33,829 nt of DNA. It comes from Bacillota bacterium. GTDB taxonomy: Bacteria > Bacillota > Sulfobacillia > Sulfobacillales > JAIMBI01. The position numbers and the translations under genes are program-made. Below, one piece after another: positions 7,495 through 15,774 of the stretch; the first letter of the stretch is position 1, and each line of letters begins with the position of its first letter. Location of the stretch: assembly GCA_021795575.1 (NCBI GenBank), contig JAJYPH010000017.1:1-33829 (forward strand), read 5' to 3'. The notes under the pieces are model-generated. The model had not been told where the DNA came from. It saw nothing but the letters and a program-made list of their open reading frames with translations, and did no database searches.

Positions 7495-8666
7495 TAGCCG
7501 TTGCCGGGGTAGCTCCACAGGTGGTGGCCAATCGGGTTCTTGGGGTTGCCCGGGGTGATGCCGGCCGGCAGAAAGTCAATCCCGTCGGGGATGTTCAGAT
7601 AGCCCGGCGCGCTCCCGGGGACGCCCGTGTGGCCATATTGCCACACGATCTTGTTGGTTTTGGGGTCGATGATGAGGACCCGGTCGTTCCGGTCGTCGTT
7701 GAGGGCAATCATGCCGTTCGGCAACTCGACGGCCAGCGACGGGTGGTTCAAGGCGGCGCTGCCGGACGTGTAGCGGTATTCCCACAGCACCTGACCGGTG
7801 TGGGGGTTCATCTTCACGATGGCGCCAGGCTTGGTGTAAAACGCGACGATCACGTTGCCATGGGGTGTGAAGTTGGCGTCCGAGGGATACGAGAGGCCCG
7901 CGGGGAAGTGCAGCGTCCAGACCACTTGTCCGGTCTTATTGACCAGCACCGCGTCGTTGCCGTTGATCTGGGTGATGAGCGTGCCGCCGTTCGGCGCCGG
8001 GAAGTCGCCGTTGGGGGCGCCGTAGGTCGTGGGAGGGTTCACCGCCTGCACGTCCGTCTGGCCGTACTGTTTAATGATCTGCTTCGTGTTGCGGTTGATG
8101 AACAGGATGCGCTGATTGACGATGTCCGCCACGGTCACCACGTCGCCGCCCGGCTTGGAATACAAAAAGGCATCATCAGGCGTGTTGAGATACCCGGGCA
8201 GGGATCCCGGCACCCCGTGATGGCCGTACTCCCAGACAATTTTCTTGCTGTTGAAGTTGATGATCGCGATGGTCTGGAAGTTCTCTTCGTTCGTGATGAT
8301 CTCGTTGAAGTGGGGCCCGAAGAATGCGTCGTCCGGCTCGGTGAAGGGCTGGTTGGGGGTGGTGCCGGGCGACGGGAACTGCCAGACGATGCGCTTGCCG
8401 GGGGTCACGATCAGGATGCGGCTGTTAAACGAGTCCGCGATCATCAGGTCGCCCGGCAGGTACGGGTTGGCGTGGTGGCTCTTCCACCCCAGCTTGACGG
8501 GCGGGGTGGCTTTCGGCTGGCCGTGGGAGGTCGTCCGGTTGTGCGTCTTGGGATGGGTGAGCGGTTTCGAGGGAGCGGCCTGGTTTAAGCCGCAGGCGCT
8601 GAGCGCGAGCGAGAGGAGGCCGACAGCGGCCAGCAGGCGGCGTGAGGCGGGACGAAACGCATTCAT
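7491..8666 (-). CDS. Beta-propeller lipoprotein (PQQ/NHL-like repeats)
   Basis: This 391-residue exported lipoprotein starts at ATG 8666, which has an AGGAGGG site. The signal peptide ends in LSAC, with the lipid-bearing Cys at residue 25. A His/Thr/Lys-rich linker follows, then a repeat domain built from units such as ILIVTPGKRIVWQFPSPG, IIDPKTNKIVWQYG and MNPHTGQVLWEYR. These are typical of WD/PQQ-like or NHL-like beta-propellers. A longer unit (YGHxGVPGSxPGYLNxPD) occurs twice, at about residues 170 and 360. No catalytic motif is recognisable. A role in binding or scaffolding outside the membrane is likely but unproven. It reads towards the NmrA gene and away from tatC. Confidence 0.8.
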   Translation of the reverse strand: MNAFRPASRRLLAAVGLLSLALSACGLNQAAPSKPLTHPKTHNRTTSHGQPKATPPVKLGWKSHHANPYLPGDLMIADSFNSRILIVTPGKRIVWQFPSPGTTPNQPFTEPDDAFFGPHFNEIITNEENFQTIAIINFNSKKIVWEYGHHGVPGSLPGYLNTPDDAFLYSKPGGDVVTVADIVNQRILFINRNTKQIIKQYGQTDVQAVNPPTTYGAPNGDFPAPNGGTLITQINGNDAVLVNKTGQVVWTLHFPAGLSYPSDANFTPHGNVIVAFYTKPGAIVKMNPHTGQVLWEYRYTSGSAALNHPSLAVELPNGMIALNDDRNDRVLIIDPKTNKIVWQYGHTGVPGSAPGYLNIPDGIDFLPAGITPGNPKNPIGHHLWSYPGNGY

Positions 8667-8802
8667 GGACGTACCCTCCTGAATCCGCGGGGGCGAAGCC
8701 TGGGCCTGGCCGCCGCGTCGTATGGGCGACATGGTACTGGACGAGGGGCCGTGGGGACAAGTCCCGTGTGCGGGGGGCGGCGCAGATGCTGGAAACTCGC
8801 GG

Positions 8803-8808
8803 TACAAT
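8803..8808 (+). promoter_or_regulatory. Possible -10 element ahead of tatC
   Basis: TACAAT lies about 34 bases before the tatC start, with a GC-rich leader between. No convincing -35 box is found 16-18 bases upstream, so this is a tentative call based on one hexamer. Confidence 0.3.
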
Positions 8809-8841
8809 GCGTCCACACGCGCGAGGGGGCTTTTTCGGGTG

Positions 8842-9579
8842 ATGGACCGCGAAATGCCGCTGGAAGACCATTTGGCCGAGCTGCGTCGGCGGATCTTCAT
8901 CATGGGCGGCGCGCTCCTGGTGGCATTTATCGGGAGTTACTTCGTTGCCCGCCCGGTGCTGATTTGGATGCTGCACACCGTGGGACTGCACCGGGTGATT
9001 GTGGTGGGCGTCACGGAAGCGTTCTTCAGCATGCTGAAAGTGGCGTTTATTCTGGCGGTGGCGGCGTCGTCGCCCATCTGGGTGTACCAGACGGCGGCGT
9101 TCGTGGCTCCGGGCCTCCTGCCCCACGAGCGCCGCCTCTTGGCGATCGTGACCGTGCCCGGGCTGTTGCTGTTTGTGGCGGGCCTGGCCGGCGGATTTTT
9201 TCTGATTGTGCCCACCGTGCTGCGCATTATGGCCAGCTTCACGGGCGGCGCGATTGTCCAGCGCTTCACGCTCTCCAGTGTGTTGGCGTTTATGATTGGA
9301 CTCACGCTGCCGTTTGGCGTGATTGCCGAACTGCCTCTGGTCGGGGGGGCGCTGTCCCGCATGGGCCTGGTGTCCCCCGCGTGGTACGCGCGTCAGCGAC
9401 GCTACGCGATTTTGGTGGCGTTTACCATCGCCGCCATCCTGGCGCCTCCCGATGCCCTGTCCATGATTCTCATGGCCGTGCCCATCTACCTGGTTTACGA
9501 GCTGACGGCGCTGGTGGCCCGGCTCGCGTGGCGTGGTGGGCCGCCAGACGGCCCGGCGGAGGGCGGGGCCGCGCGGTAG
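8842..9579 (+). CDS. tatC: Twin-arginine translocase subunit TatC
   Basis: This 245-residue integral membrane protein has about six transmembrane segments and the TatC N-terminal signature MPLEDHLAELRRRIF (residues 5-19), which forms the cytoplasmic docking site for twin-arginine signal peptides. TatC with TatA moves folded proteins, often cofactor-loaded, across the membrane. The ATG at 8842 sits at the signature; GTG three bases upstream is an equally possible start. GAGGGGG near 8823 is the likely ribosome binding site, although rather far from the ATG. No tatA lies in the window, so the partner must be encoded elsewhere. Confidence 0.92.
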   Translation: MDREMPLEDHLAELRRRIFIMGGALLVAFIGSYFVARPVLIWMLHTVGLHRVIVVGVTEAFFSMLKVAFILAVAASSPIWVYQTAAFVAPGLLPHERRLLAIVTVPGLLLFVAGLAGGFFLIVPTVLRIMASFTGGAIVQRFTLSSVLAFMIGLTLPFGVIAELPLVGGALSRMGLVSPAWYARQRRYAILVAFTIAAILAPPDALSMILMAVPIYLVYELTALVARLAWRGGPPDGPAEGGAAR

Positions 9580-9616
9580 GCTGGCGCTGCGCGGGCGGCC
9601 GGTCGGCGGCATGAAG

Positions 9617-9622
9617 TAAAAT
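9617..9622 (+). promoter_or_regulatory. Possible -10 element ahead of the Fe-S oxidoreductase gene
   Basis: TAAAAT is the only A+T-rich patch in the 134-base gap between tatC and the next gene. No good -35 box is seen. A small inverted repeat (CCGCCA-cc-TGGCGG, 9670-9683) lies in the leader that would follow. Confidence 0.3.
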
Positions 9623-9713
9623 ACGAGGTGAGGTGACCCGGGGCGCCAGGGCTTGCGGGGGTGAACAGCCCGCCACCTGGCGGCAGGCCGGCCGAGCTCG
9701 GAGGGGGCAGCGC

Positions 9714-11702
9714 ATGGGCGTTGAACATTTGGCGTTTATTCTGGCGGTGGCGCTCGGGTTTCTTTGGTTCTTTGCCCTGCTGGCGGAGAAGTTTCGCCTG
9801 GTGGCGCTGGGGGGACCCATCGTGCGGTGGGACCATCCCGTCGAGCGCCTCTCGGGGTGGGTGTCGGGGGTGCTGGGACAGCGCAAGCTCTTTAAGGACA
9901 AGGCACCTGGCGTTATGCACTTCTTCATCTTCTACACGTTTGTGGTCCTGCTGATCATCACGCTGGACTTTTTGGTGCGGGGCATCTTTCCTGGGGTGCT
10001 GCCCTACCAAGGGCCGGTGGCCAGCGTGCTGTCGACGCTGTCCGACATTTTGACGGTGCTGGTGCTGGTGGCCCTCGTGATGGCGGCCGTGCGGCGATAC
10101 GTGGTGCGAGTGCCGCGGCTCGAGCGCAACGTGGACGCGGCCGTGATCCTGGGCTTGATCGGGGTGGTGGTGCTGGGCGACTTCGGTATCGAAAGCTTTA
10201 CCCTGGCCCTTCATCCCCACCTGTACTACGCGCCGCTCGGACTCGTGGTGGCGGGGTGGGTCCGGCCGATAGGCCCGGTGGCCCTCTCCCACACGCTGAC
10301 CGTCATCACCTGGGTGAAGCTGGTGGACCTGCTGTCGTTCATGGTGTACCTGCCGTACTCGAAGCACTTTCACATGGTGGCGGCGCCGGTGAACGCCTAC
10401 GTGCGCAATCTAGAGCCTCGAGGGCGGCTGCCGAAGCTCGACCTGGAAGACGAGAGCCGCGAAAGCTTCGGCGTGGGGCAGGTCACCGACCTGACCTGGC
10501 ACGATTTGCTGGACGCCTATGCTTGCGTGCAGTGTGGGCGCTGTACCGCTCAGTGCCCCGCGCACCAGGTGGGCAAGTCGCTCTCGCCCAAGCAAATTAT
10601 CGTGAACCTGCGCCAGCAGCTGGAAGCCGTCGGTCCGATTCTCTTGAAGTCGGCGGTGGACCGGACCGCCGAGGAGGTGGGCATGCTGGCCGTGCCCATG
10701 GCCGGCGGCGTGGTGGCCACGGACGACCTGTGGGCCTGCACCACCTGTGGCGCCTGCGTCGAGGCGTGCCCCGTGTTTGACGAGCACGTCGTGAAAATCG
10801 TCGGGATGCGCCAGCACTTGGTGCTGACGCAGGGAGAATTTCCGCCTGAAGCCCAAAGCTTCTTCCGGAACTTGGAGAGCGCCTCGAATCCCTGGGGACT
10901 GCCGCGCGAGCGGCGGGGCGAGCTGAACCAGGAGCTGGCGCTGAAAGATCTGTCGCGGGGGGATCATGCGGAGGTGCTGTTTTGGGTGGGCTGTATGGGC
11001 ACGTACGACGACCGGGCCCGCAAGGTGACCGTGTCGGCGCTGCGCCTCATGAAGGCCGCGGGGGTGGACGTGGGACTTTTGGGCCCACTCGAAAACTGCA
11101 CCGGGGACGCCGCACGACGGCTGGGCAATGAGTACTTGTACCAAGCCTTGGCCCAGCAAAACGTGGACACGCTGAATGACTTGGGCGTGAAGACGATTGT
11201 GACCACGTGTCCACACTGCTTCAACACGATTCAAAACGAGTACCCGCAGTTTGGCGGCGAGTACACGGTGATTCACCACAGCGACTACCTGGCGCAGCTG
11301 GTGGCCGAGGGCAGACTCACCCCGGCCGCTGGCGATGCTCGGACGGTCACGTATCACGATTCCTGCTATCTGGGCCGGTACAATGGCATCTACGACGCGC
11401 CGCGGGCGGCGCTCTCGAGTATTCCCAACGTGACGCTGGTGGAGATGGACCGCAGTCGCGAGAAAGGCTTTTGCTGCGGTGCCGGCGGAGGACGCATGTG
11501 GCTGGAGGAGCCGGTCGGACACCGGGTGAACGTGAATCGGTCCGAAGAAGCGATCGCGACCGGCGCCGACGTGGTCGCCACGGCCTGTCCCTTTTGCCTC
11601 ACCATGATTCGCGACGGAGTGCAAGCCGTGGATGGGGAGGACGGCCGGGTGCAGGTTCGGGACTTCGCCGAGCTGTTGGCCGATTCGGTGCTGGGCGCTT
11701 AG
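9714..11702 (+). CDS. Membrane Fe-S oxidoreductase, EtfD/heterodisulfide-reductase-like
   Basis: This 662-residue protein joins a membrane cytochrome-like half to an Fe-S reductase half. The N-terminal 230 residues carry about five to six hydrophobic segments with His residues, similar to NarI/HdrE-type heme b anchors. Two ferredoxin-type [4Fe-4S] motifs follow: [12 protein letters not shown] (271-282) and [12 protein letters not shown] (342-353). Two cysteine-rich (CCG) domains follow these. The first is a variant, ENCTGD (460-465) then TCPHC. The second is canonical, [10 protein letters not shown] then FCCGAGGG (586-593). This order matches the proteins proposed to take electrons from electron-transfer flavoprotein to the quinone pool (EtfD of mycobacteria); etfBA lies 20 kb away here. 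I chose the ATG at 9714 because GGAGGGGG is seven bases ahead and the membrane segment starts there. Confidence 0.85.
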   Translation: MGVEHLAFILAVALGFLWFFALLAEKFRLVALGGPIVRWDHPVERLSGWVSGVLGQRKLFKDKAPGVMHFFIFYTFVVLLIITLDFLVRGIFPGVLPYQGPVASVLSTLSDILTVLVLVALVMAAVRRYVVRVPRLERNVDAAVILGLIGVVVLGDFGIESFTLALHPHLYYAPLGLVVAGWVRPIGPVALSHTLTVITWVKLVDLLSFMVYLPYSKHFHMVAAPVNAYVRNLEPRGRLPKLDLEDESRESFGVGQVTDLTWHDLLDAYACVQCGRCTAQCPAHQVGKSLSPKQIIVNLRQQLEAVGPILLKSAVDRTAEEVGMLAVPMAGGVVATDDLWACTTCGACVEACPVFDEHVVKIVGMRQHLVLTQGEFPPEAQSFFRNLESASNPWGLPRERRGELNQELALKDLSRGDHAEVLFWVGCMGTYDDRARKVTVSALRLMKAAGVDVGLLGPLENCTGDAARRLGNEYLYQALAQQNVDTLNDLGVKTIVTTCPHCFNTIQNEYPQFGGEYTVIHHSDYLAQLVAEGRLTPAAGDARTVTYHDSCYLGRYNGIYDAPRAALSSIPNVTLVEMDRSREKGFCCGAGGGRMWLEEPVGHRVNVNRSEEAIATGADVVATACPFCLTMIRDGVQAVDGEDGRVQVRDFAELLADSVLGA

Positions 11703-11716
11703 GCCCAAGGCGCATG

Positions 11717-11750
11717 AGGAGTCGGGGGTGGCCCCGGCTCCTTGATTTAT
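11717..11750 (+). terminator. Intrinsic terminator after the Fe-S oxidoreductase gene
   Basis: An 11-base-pair stem (AGGAGTCGGGG with CCCCGGCTCCT, including one G-T pair) closes a four-base GTGG loop at 11717-11742. TTGATTTATTTT follows directly. Position, 14 bases after the stop codon, fits a Rho-independent terminator and separates this gene from doxX. Confidence 0.85.
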
Positions 11751-11774
11751 TTTCGCCGCCCCCCAAAAAACCTC

Positions 11775-11802
11775 TTGACACAGTAGCTATACAACATATA
11801 GT
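11775..11802 (+). promoter_or_regulatory. Strong promoter of the DoxX gene with operator-like repeat
   Basis: A perfect -35 box TTGACA (11775-11780) is followed after 16 bases by TATAGT (11797-11802). The area is strikingly A+T-rich for this genome. An inverted repeat CTATA-caaca-TATAG (11787-11801) fills the spacer and covers most of the -10 box, a typical place for a repressor site. The regulator is not identifiable from the window. Confidence 0.7.
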
Positions 11803-11849
11803 AATAAGAGCGGCCTGCAAGGCCAGCTTGTCAACAGGAGGGTGCTCAC

Positions 11850-12233
11850 ATGGACGTGCTCGTCTTTATCGGCCGAGTGATTTTCGGTCTGTTTCTCTTG
11901 TACTCCGGCGTCAAACACTTCACCGGCTACCAGGGACTGAAGGGGTTTGCGAGCTTCAAGAAGCTCCCGATGCCGGGAGCCAGCGTCGTGGTGTCCGGGC
12001 TGCTGCTGGTGTTTGGTGGGGTCACCGCGCTCGCAGGGTGGCTCTTGCCCTACGGTATGATCGCGGCCGCGCTGTTCTTGCTGCTGGCCAGCGTCACGTT
12101 GCACAATTACTGGGTGGAAACCGACCCTGCGGGTCGATCGGGCCAGCAGGTGAACTTCAACAAGAATCTCGCCCTCATGGGCGCGGCCTTGGTGTTCGCC
12201 CAGATGCCCCTCACCGTGTGGTGGATTCACTGA
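11850..12233 (+). CDS. DoxX family membrane protein
   Basis: This 127-residue protein has four hydrophobic segments and the DoxX-like opening RVIFGLFLLYSGVKHF. The family includes subunits of terminal or thiosulfate:quinone oxidoreductases and many small membrane proteins linked to oxidative or thiol stress. The exact role of this one is open. The ATG has an AGGAGGGTG site. It stands alone between an upstream terminator and an untranslated gap, and has its own near-consensus promoter. That suggests independent control, perhaps by a redox- or stress-responsive repressor acting at the repeat in the promoter (inference). Confidence 0.8.
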   Translation: MDVLVFIGRVIFGLFLLYSGVKHFTGYQGLKGFASFKKLPMPGASVVVSGLLLVFGGVTALAGWLLPYGMIAAALFLLLASVTLHNYWVETDPAGRSGQQVNFNKNLALMGAALVFAQMPLTVWWIH

Positions 12234-12402
12234 CGGCGGTGTGAGCCAACGGGTCACAGGCAGCGGCGGCCTCGCCGGGAAGCTTCGGGCTCAACCGGTC
12301 GAGGCGCCGCGTGCAGCGGTGGACGTCGTAGGCGGAGCGATGATGCCGGCCCCCGGGGTGTGGACCGGGCCTGGCGAGCCACCGATGAGCGGGGCGTACG
12401 GG

Positions 12403-12416
12403 CGCCCCCGGGGGCG
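12403..12416. repeat. 14-bp perfect GC palindrome in the doxX-DUF6504 gap
   Basis: CGCCCCCGGGGGCG is fully self-complementary. It lies between the ends of two convergent genes, in a 234-base gap where I find no gene. There is no loop and no T-run, so it is not a standard terminator, but it could slow transcription from either side. Confidence 0.4.
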
Positions 12417-12467
12417 TCACGCCAGCGGGTTGTTCATTTCCCGATAGAGAATCCATTGCCCGGGACG

Positions 12468-12680
12468 CTACGCGTACAACTCGAACCAGCGCCCTTCATC
12501 AGTGTGGACGACGAGGCGGCGTCGGTGTCGGCGCAACCGCCAGTTGCGGCGATAGTCCGGTTCACGAACGTCGGACAGCACCTCGGCAATTCGATACTGG
12601 CGCTGTCGCCAACGGAACGCGGTAGGCGTTCCGGGGGCTCCCCACTCCACCACCACCGGTTCGCTGATCACACGCTCCAT
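12468..12680 (-). CDS. Small DUF6504-like protein
   Basis: This 70-residue basic protein begins ERVISEPVVVEWG, continues FRWRQRQYRIAEVLSDVRE, and ends VHTDEGRWFELY. This pattern resembles the small DUF6504 family found in high-GC bacteria, for which no function is known. An AGGAAGGTGG site precedes the ATG. It lies 92 bases downstream of the GNAT gene on the same strand and may be cotranscribed. I assign the family from memory of the pattern, with moderate confidence. Confidence 0.6.
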   Translation of the reverse strand: MERVISEPVVVEWGAPGTPTAFRWRQRQYRIAEVLSDVREPDYRRNWRLRRHRRRLVVHTDEGRWFELYA

Positions 12681-12772
12681 GCGCCACCTTCCTATGGCCA
12701 GTGGTCAGTCTCCCCGCGTGGGGTGCCCGCGACGGTCGCCGACCATGAGCAGGCCTGGCCGCCACGTCGTGT

Positions 12773-13174
12773 TCACGAGGATTCCGTGAGCCGCATGCCG
12801 CTCGGATGACGGACGAATCCCAGTCGTTCATAAAACGCTTCGCCGCCGGCGACGCTGAATAGCGCAATGTAGGAAAAACCTCGGCCCCGGAACGGCGCCA
12901 CCGCCTTCTCGACGAGGGCGGTGCCAATCCCCCGTCCCTGATAGTCCGGGTGCACGATGACGTCCCACACCGTGGCGTAGTACACGCCGTCGGTGATGAC
13001 TCGGGTCGTGCCCACCAGACGCTCTCCGTCCCAGGCGGTTACCACCAGATTGGATCCCAAGAGGCAGCGCATGACGGCTTCCGGATCCCGCCCCTCCGCA
13101 AAAGGGATCGTGTCCCAGAGGGCCTTGACCGCATCTGGTGTGCGGGGGGGTTCGGTCGACAGCTGAATGGCCAC
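12773..13174 (-). CDS. GNAT family N-acetyltransferase
   Basis: This 133-residue GCN5-related acetyltransferase moves the acetyl group of acetyl-CoA to an amine. Motif A is clear: VIVHPDYQGRGIGTALVEKA (about residues 72-91), where Q/R-x-x-G-x-G binds the CoA pyrophosphate. The C-terminal GEAFYERLGFVRH is the typical beta6-alpha4 end. The start is GTG 13174 with a GAGGT site five bases upstream; upstream codons are open but show no family similarity. The acceptor substrate is unknown. It is divergent from the aldose-epimerase gene, with about 150 bases between them. Confidence 0.85.
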   Translation of the reverse strand: MAIQLSTEPPRTPDAVKALWDTIPFAEGRDPEAVMRCLLGSNLVVTAWDGERLVGTTRVITDGVYYATVWDVIVHPDYQGRGIGTALVEKAVAPFRGRGFSYIALFSVAGGEAFYERLGFVRHPSGMRLTESS

Positions 13175-13246
13175 ACCATACCTCGCTTTCCTGCTGCGGT
13201 GCTGCCGGCTGGCCGGCGCTTCCCCAGAGCGGAGCACCCGGAGCGC

Positions 13247-13252
13247 TATACT
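13247..13252 (+). promoter_or_regulatory. Possible -10 element of the aldose epimerase gene
   Basis: TATACT lies 74 bases before the ATG of the epimerase gene, in the divergent gap with the GNAT gene. A matching -35 box is not evident, so the call rests on the hexamer and its location. Confidence 0.35.
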
Positions 13253-13325
13253 CGGGACAGCGGCCCACCGAGCATGCTCTGCTGGCAGCCGCCCGGGATT
13301 CAAGTCCCAAGGAGGCTGGTCATTC

Positions 13326-14282
13326 ATGGAACCATCGGACGCGGACGCCCAGGGAACGGCCACCCTCGGCTCTATTGTAACGTTGCAGTCGGCCACGCTC
13401 GCGCTGACCTTGCTGCCCGAGCGCGGCGCCCTCGCGTGCTCGCTGGTGCATCGGCCGAGCCATACTGAGCTCTTGCGGCGGCCGGCCACCCTGGCCGAGC
13501 TGGATGCGGAACCGTTTACCCACGGCATCCCGATTCTTTTCCCCGCCGGGCGGATCGCCGGTGCCCAGTGCACGGTGGACGGGCACGCGTTTCATTGGCC
13601 CGTCAACGACACCCTGGGCCCGAATCATCTGCACGGGTTTTTGTGGAACATCCCCTGGCAGGTGCGGGAGCAAACCGGGCACCGGGTGCGCCTGGAACCC
13701 ACGGACCGCGGGATGAAAACGGCGTCCGAGGCATTCGGGGCGGCGTTTAGCGCGCGCATCGTGTACACGCTGGAGGACGCGTGCATGGAGTCGCGGCTCA
13801 CGATCGCCAATCGGTCGCGTCGTGCGGTTCCCTTTGGGGCCGGGTATCACACATCCATCGCGCTGTCCAAGTCCTGGCTGCTGCAGTTGCCGGTCGGCCG
13901 CGAGTGGGAGATGGACCGTGAAAGTTTGCCCACCGGGCGCCTGTTGAACCAGCCGGCCACGCTGGTGAACGTGGACCGCGGCTTGTCGGTGCCGGACCTG
14001 GTGTCCGACACCTGCTATCGGCCGGAACCCGGCCCGCCCAACGTGGCCCGTCTGTGGGATCCCCAGTCGGGCCTGGCCATCACGATGGAGGGCGAGGCGC
14101 CGCTATCCCAGTGGGTGGTGTATCGGCCGAACCTGGGTGCCCACTTTGTGAGTGTGGAACCCGTCACGTGGGTCCACAATGCGCCCAACCTGCCGCTGCC
14201 GTCCGACCTGACGGGCCATGCCGTGCTCAAGCCGGGCGAGGAGCGGAGCCTCACGTATCGGTGGACTGTCACCGGACCGTGA
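13326..14282 (+). CDS. Aldose 1-epimerase (GalM-like) family protein
   Basis: This 318-residue protein is a galactose-mutarotase-like beta-sandwich enzyme, which would interconvert alpha and beta anomers of sugars. GIPILFPAGRIAG (68-80), NHLHGFLW (100-107, with catalytic-type His103) and GAGYHTSI (171-178, with His175) match the family. A conserved Glu near the C-terminus would be in SVEPVTW. It lacks a signal peptide. The ATG has AAGGAGG about 12 bases upstream. Its stop overlaps the GTG start of the downstream MFS transporter (GTGA), so the two are probably translationally coupled, perhaps for uptake and processing of a sugar (inference). The sugar cannot be named. Confidence 0.85.
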   Translation: MEPSDADAQGTATLGSIVTLQSATLALTLLPERGALACSLVHRPSHTELLRRPATLAELDAEPFTHGIPILFPAGRIAGAQCTVDGHAFHWPVNDTLGPNHLHGFLWNIPWQVREQTGHRVRLEPTDRGMKTASEAFGAAFSARIVYTLEDACMESRLTIANRSRRAVPFGAGYHTSIALSKSWLLQLPVGREWEMDRESLPTGRLLNQPATLVNVDRGLSVPDLVSDTCYRPEPGPPNVARLWDPQSGLAITMEGEAPLSQWVVYRPNLGAHFVSVEPVTWVHNAPNLPLPSDLTGHAVLKPGEERSLTYRWTVTGP

Positions 14283-15517
14283 CGGGAGGGCTCCATCGGC
14301 TGCGGCGGGCGGCCGCGGCTTACCCGGCCCCGGTGTGGCGGCTGATCGTGGGCACCGCGATCCACAGTGGGGGCTTTTCGTTTTTTTGGCCGTTCACCAC
14401 GCTGTATGTCCACGTGGTGCTGGGCCGCTCGCTGGCGCTGGCTGGCCTGGTGCTGATGGCGCAGTCGGCCGCGGGCATCGGGGGGGCCGCCGTCGGCGGC
14501 GTCCTGTTTGACCGATGGGGCGGCCGCCGCTCGATGCTCTGGGGCGTCGGGCTGTCCGTGGTCCTGATGACGGGCATCGCGCTGGTGCACGGCTTTTGGT
14601 GGTTCGCGGTCCTGGTGGCGCTGTTTGGGTTTGCGTCCAGCCTGGTAAGCCCCTCGCTGTATGCCTACGCCGCCACCATCTGGCCCGAGGGCGGGCGACA
14701 AGCCTTCAATGCGCTGTACGTGGCGCGCAACGCGGGCGTCGCGTTTGGCACGCTCGCCGGAGGGCTGGTGGCCGCGGTGTCCCTGCATCTCACCTTCCTG
14801 GCGGCTGCGCTGTTGTTTGTGGCGTTCTGGGTCATGGCGCAGTGGGGATATCGGGGACCCGCCTTCGACCGCGTCCACCGCGCTCCCTCGGCCCTGCTGG
14901 CGGCGCCGCGATTCCGCCGCGTCTCACCCGGGGTGCTGCTCTTGATGGTCGGGCTGGGTCTCGACTGGATGGCATACACCCAGTGGCAAACGACGACCGC
15001 CGCGTACATGCACAGCGAAGGGTTTTCGCTGCCCGCCTACAGCGTGCTGTGGACCGTAAACGGCGTCCTGATTCTGGCGGGCCAGCCTGTCACCAGCTGG
15101 GTGGCCCGCCGATGGCCGGCCGTGCGGCACCAGCTGCTGGTGGGGAGCGGCTTGTTCTGCGCCGCCTATGGCTGGTTGATGCTGTCGCACGCGTACGCGG
15201 GCTACGTGGTGGCCATGGTGCTGGGAACCCTGGGCGAGATGCTGGTGTGGCCGGCCGTGCCCACCGCGGCGGCGCAGCTGGCCCCGGCGGGCCAAGAGGG
15301 ACGGTATCAAGGGTGGGTGGCCAGCGCCACGTCCGCCGGGCGCATGGTGGGACCGGTCGTGGGCGGTCTGCTGGTGGCCGGGGTGGCCCGGCCGCTCTTT
15401 TATGGAGCGATGGTCGGGGCGTACCTGGTGGCGCTGGCCGCGTACTGGCTCTACGGACGGCTGGCAGGACGCCCCACCGCCATGAACAGCTCGGGAGCCG
15501 CGGCAGCTGGAGGCTGA
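14279..15517 (+). CDS. MFS transporter
   Basis: This membrane protein of about 412 residues has 12 predicted hydrophobic segments of the major facilitator type. Segments begin with WRLIVGTAIHSGGFSFFWPF, and the loop 2-3 motif GGVLFDRWGGRRSM is well conserved. The start is uncertain. GTG 14279 overlaps the stop of the epimerase gene and would be coupled to it; the frame is open further upstream, but that part does not look like protein. It resembles general drug or sugar MFS exporters, and the substrate is unknown. Coupling to an aldose epimerase hints at a sugar. Confidence 0.8.
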   Translation: MTGGLHRLRRAAAAYPAPVWRLIVGTAIHSGGFSFFWPFTTLYVHVVLGRSLALAGLVLMAQSAAGIGGAAVGGVLFDRWGGRRSMLWGVGLSVVLMTGIALVHGFWWFAVLVALFGFASSLVSPSLYAYAATIWPEGGRQAFNALYVARNAGVAFGTLAGGLVAAVSLHLTFLAAALLFVAFWVMAQWGYRGPAFDRVHRAPSALLAAPRFRRVSPGVLLLMVGLGLDWMAYTQWQTTTAAYMHSEGFSLPAYSVLWTVNGVLILAGQPVTSWVARRWPAVRHQLLVGSGLFCAAYGWLMLSHAYAGYVVAMVLGTLGEMLVWPAVPTAAAQLAPAGQEGRYQGWVASATSAGRMVGPVVGGLLVAGVARPLFYGAMVGAYLVALAAYWLYGRLAGRPTAMNSSGAAAAGG

Positions 15518-15774
15518 GGAGTCGGGCTGGCGGCCCACCGGCCAGCGGCGATACGAGACACGACCGAGCGCCACCCCATCAAGGGATCGGAGGGATGCCT
15601 ACGGGGGGCGGTGCCACGACACCCCACAGGACCCCCCATCCCCTGCTGAACGCGGGCGCGTTCGTCCCGAAGCGGCCGGACGGCGGCCTCATCACGCGCG
15701 CACGAACAGAGTAGTCACACGGATGCTCCCCCGCGCAGCATACAGTCACCGAGTGCACTATCCGGAGGTCGCTT
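15518..15774. other. Intergenic gap ahead of the ATPase pseudogene
   Basis: I see no gene, terminator or clear promoter in these 257 bases. A CCGGAGGT ribosome binding site at its right end belongs to the ATPase pseudogene. A 39-codon open frame starting at 15595 has its ribosome binding site too close to the start and no recognisable product. Confidence 0.35.

Noticed and set aside
7080-8588. A 502-codon plus-strand frame over the NmrA end and the propeller gene
   Set aside because: It spans the antisense of the lipoprotein and has no domain similarity; the lipoprotein on the opposite strand has a signal peptide, lipobox and ribosome binding site.
10410-11708. 432-codon antisense frame opposite the Fe-S oxidoreductase gene
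   Set aside because: No domain and no start signal; its strand partner has unmistakable cluster motifs.
14054-14278. Extended N-terminus of the second MFS protein
   Set aside because: The upstream part of the frame lies inside the aldose epimerase gene and reads as low-complexity Gly/Pro/His sequence. The MFS similarity begins only after the overlap with the epimerase stop.
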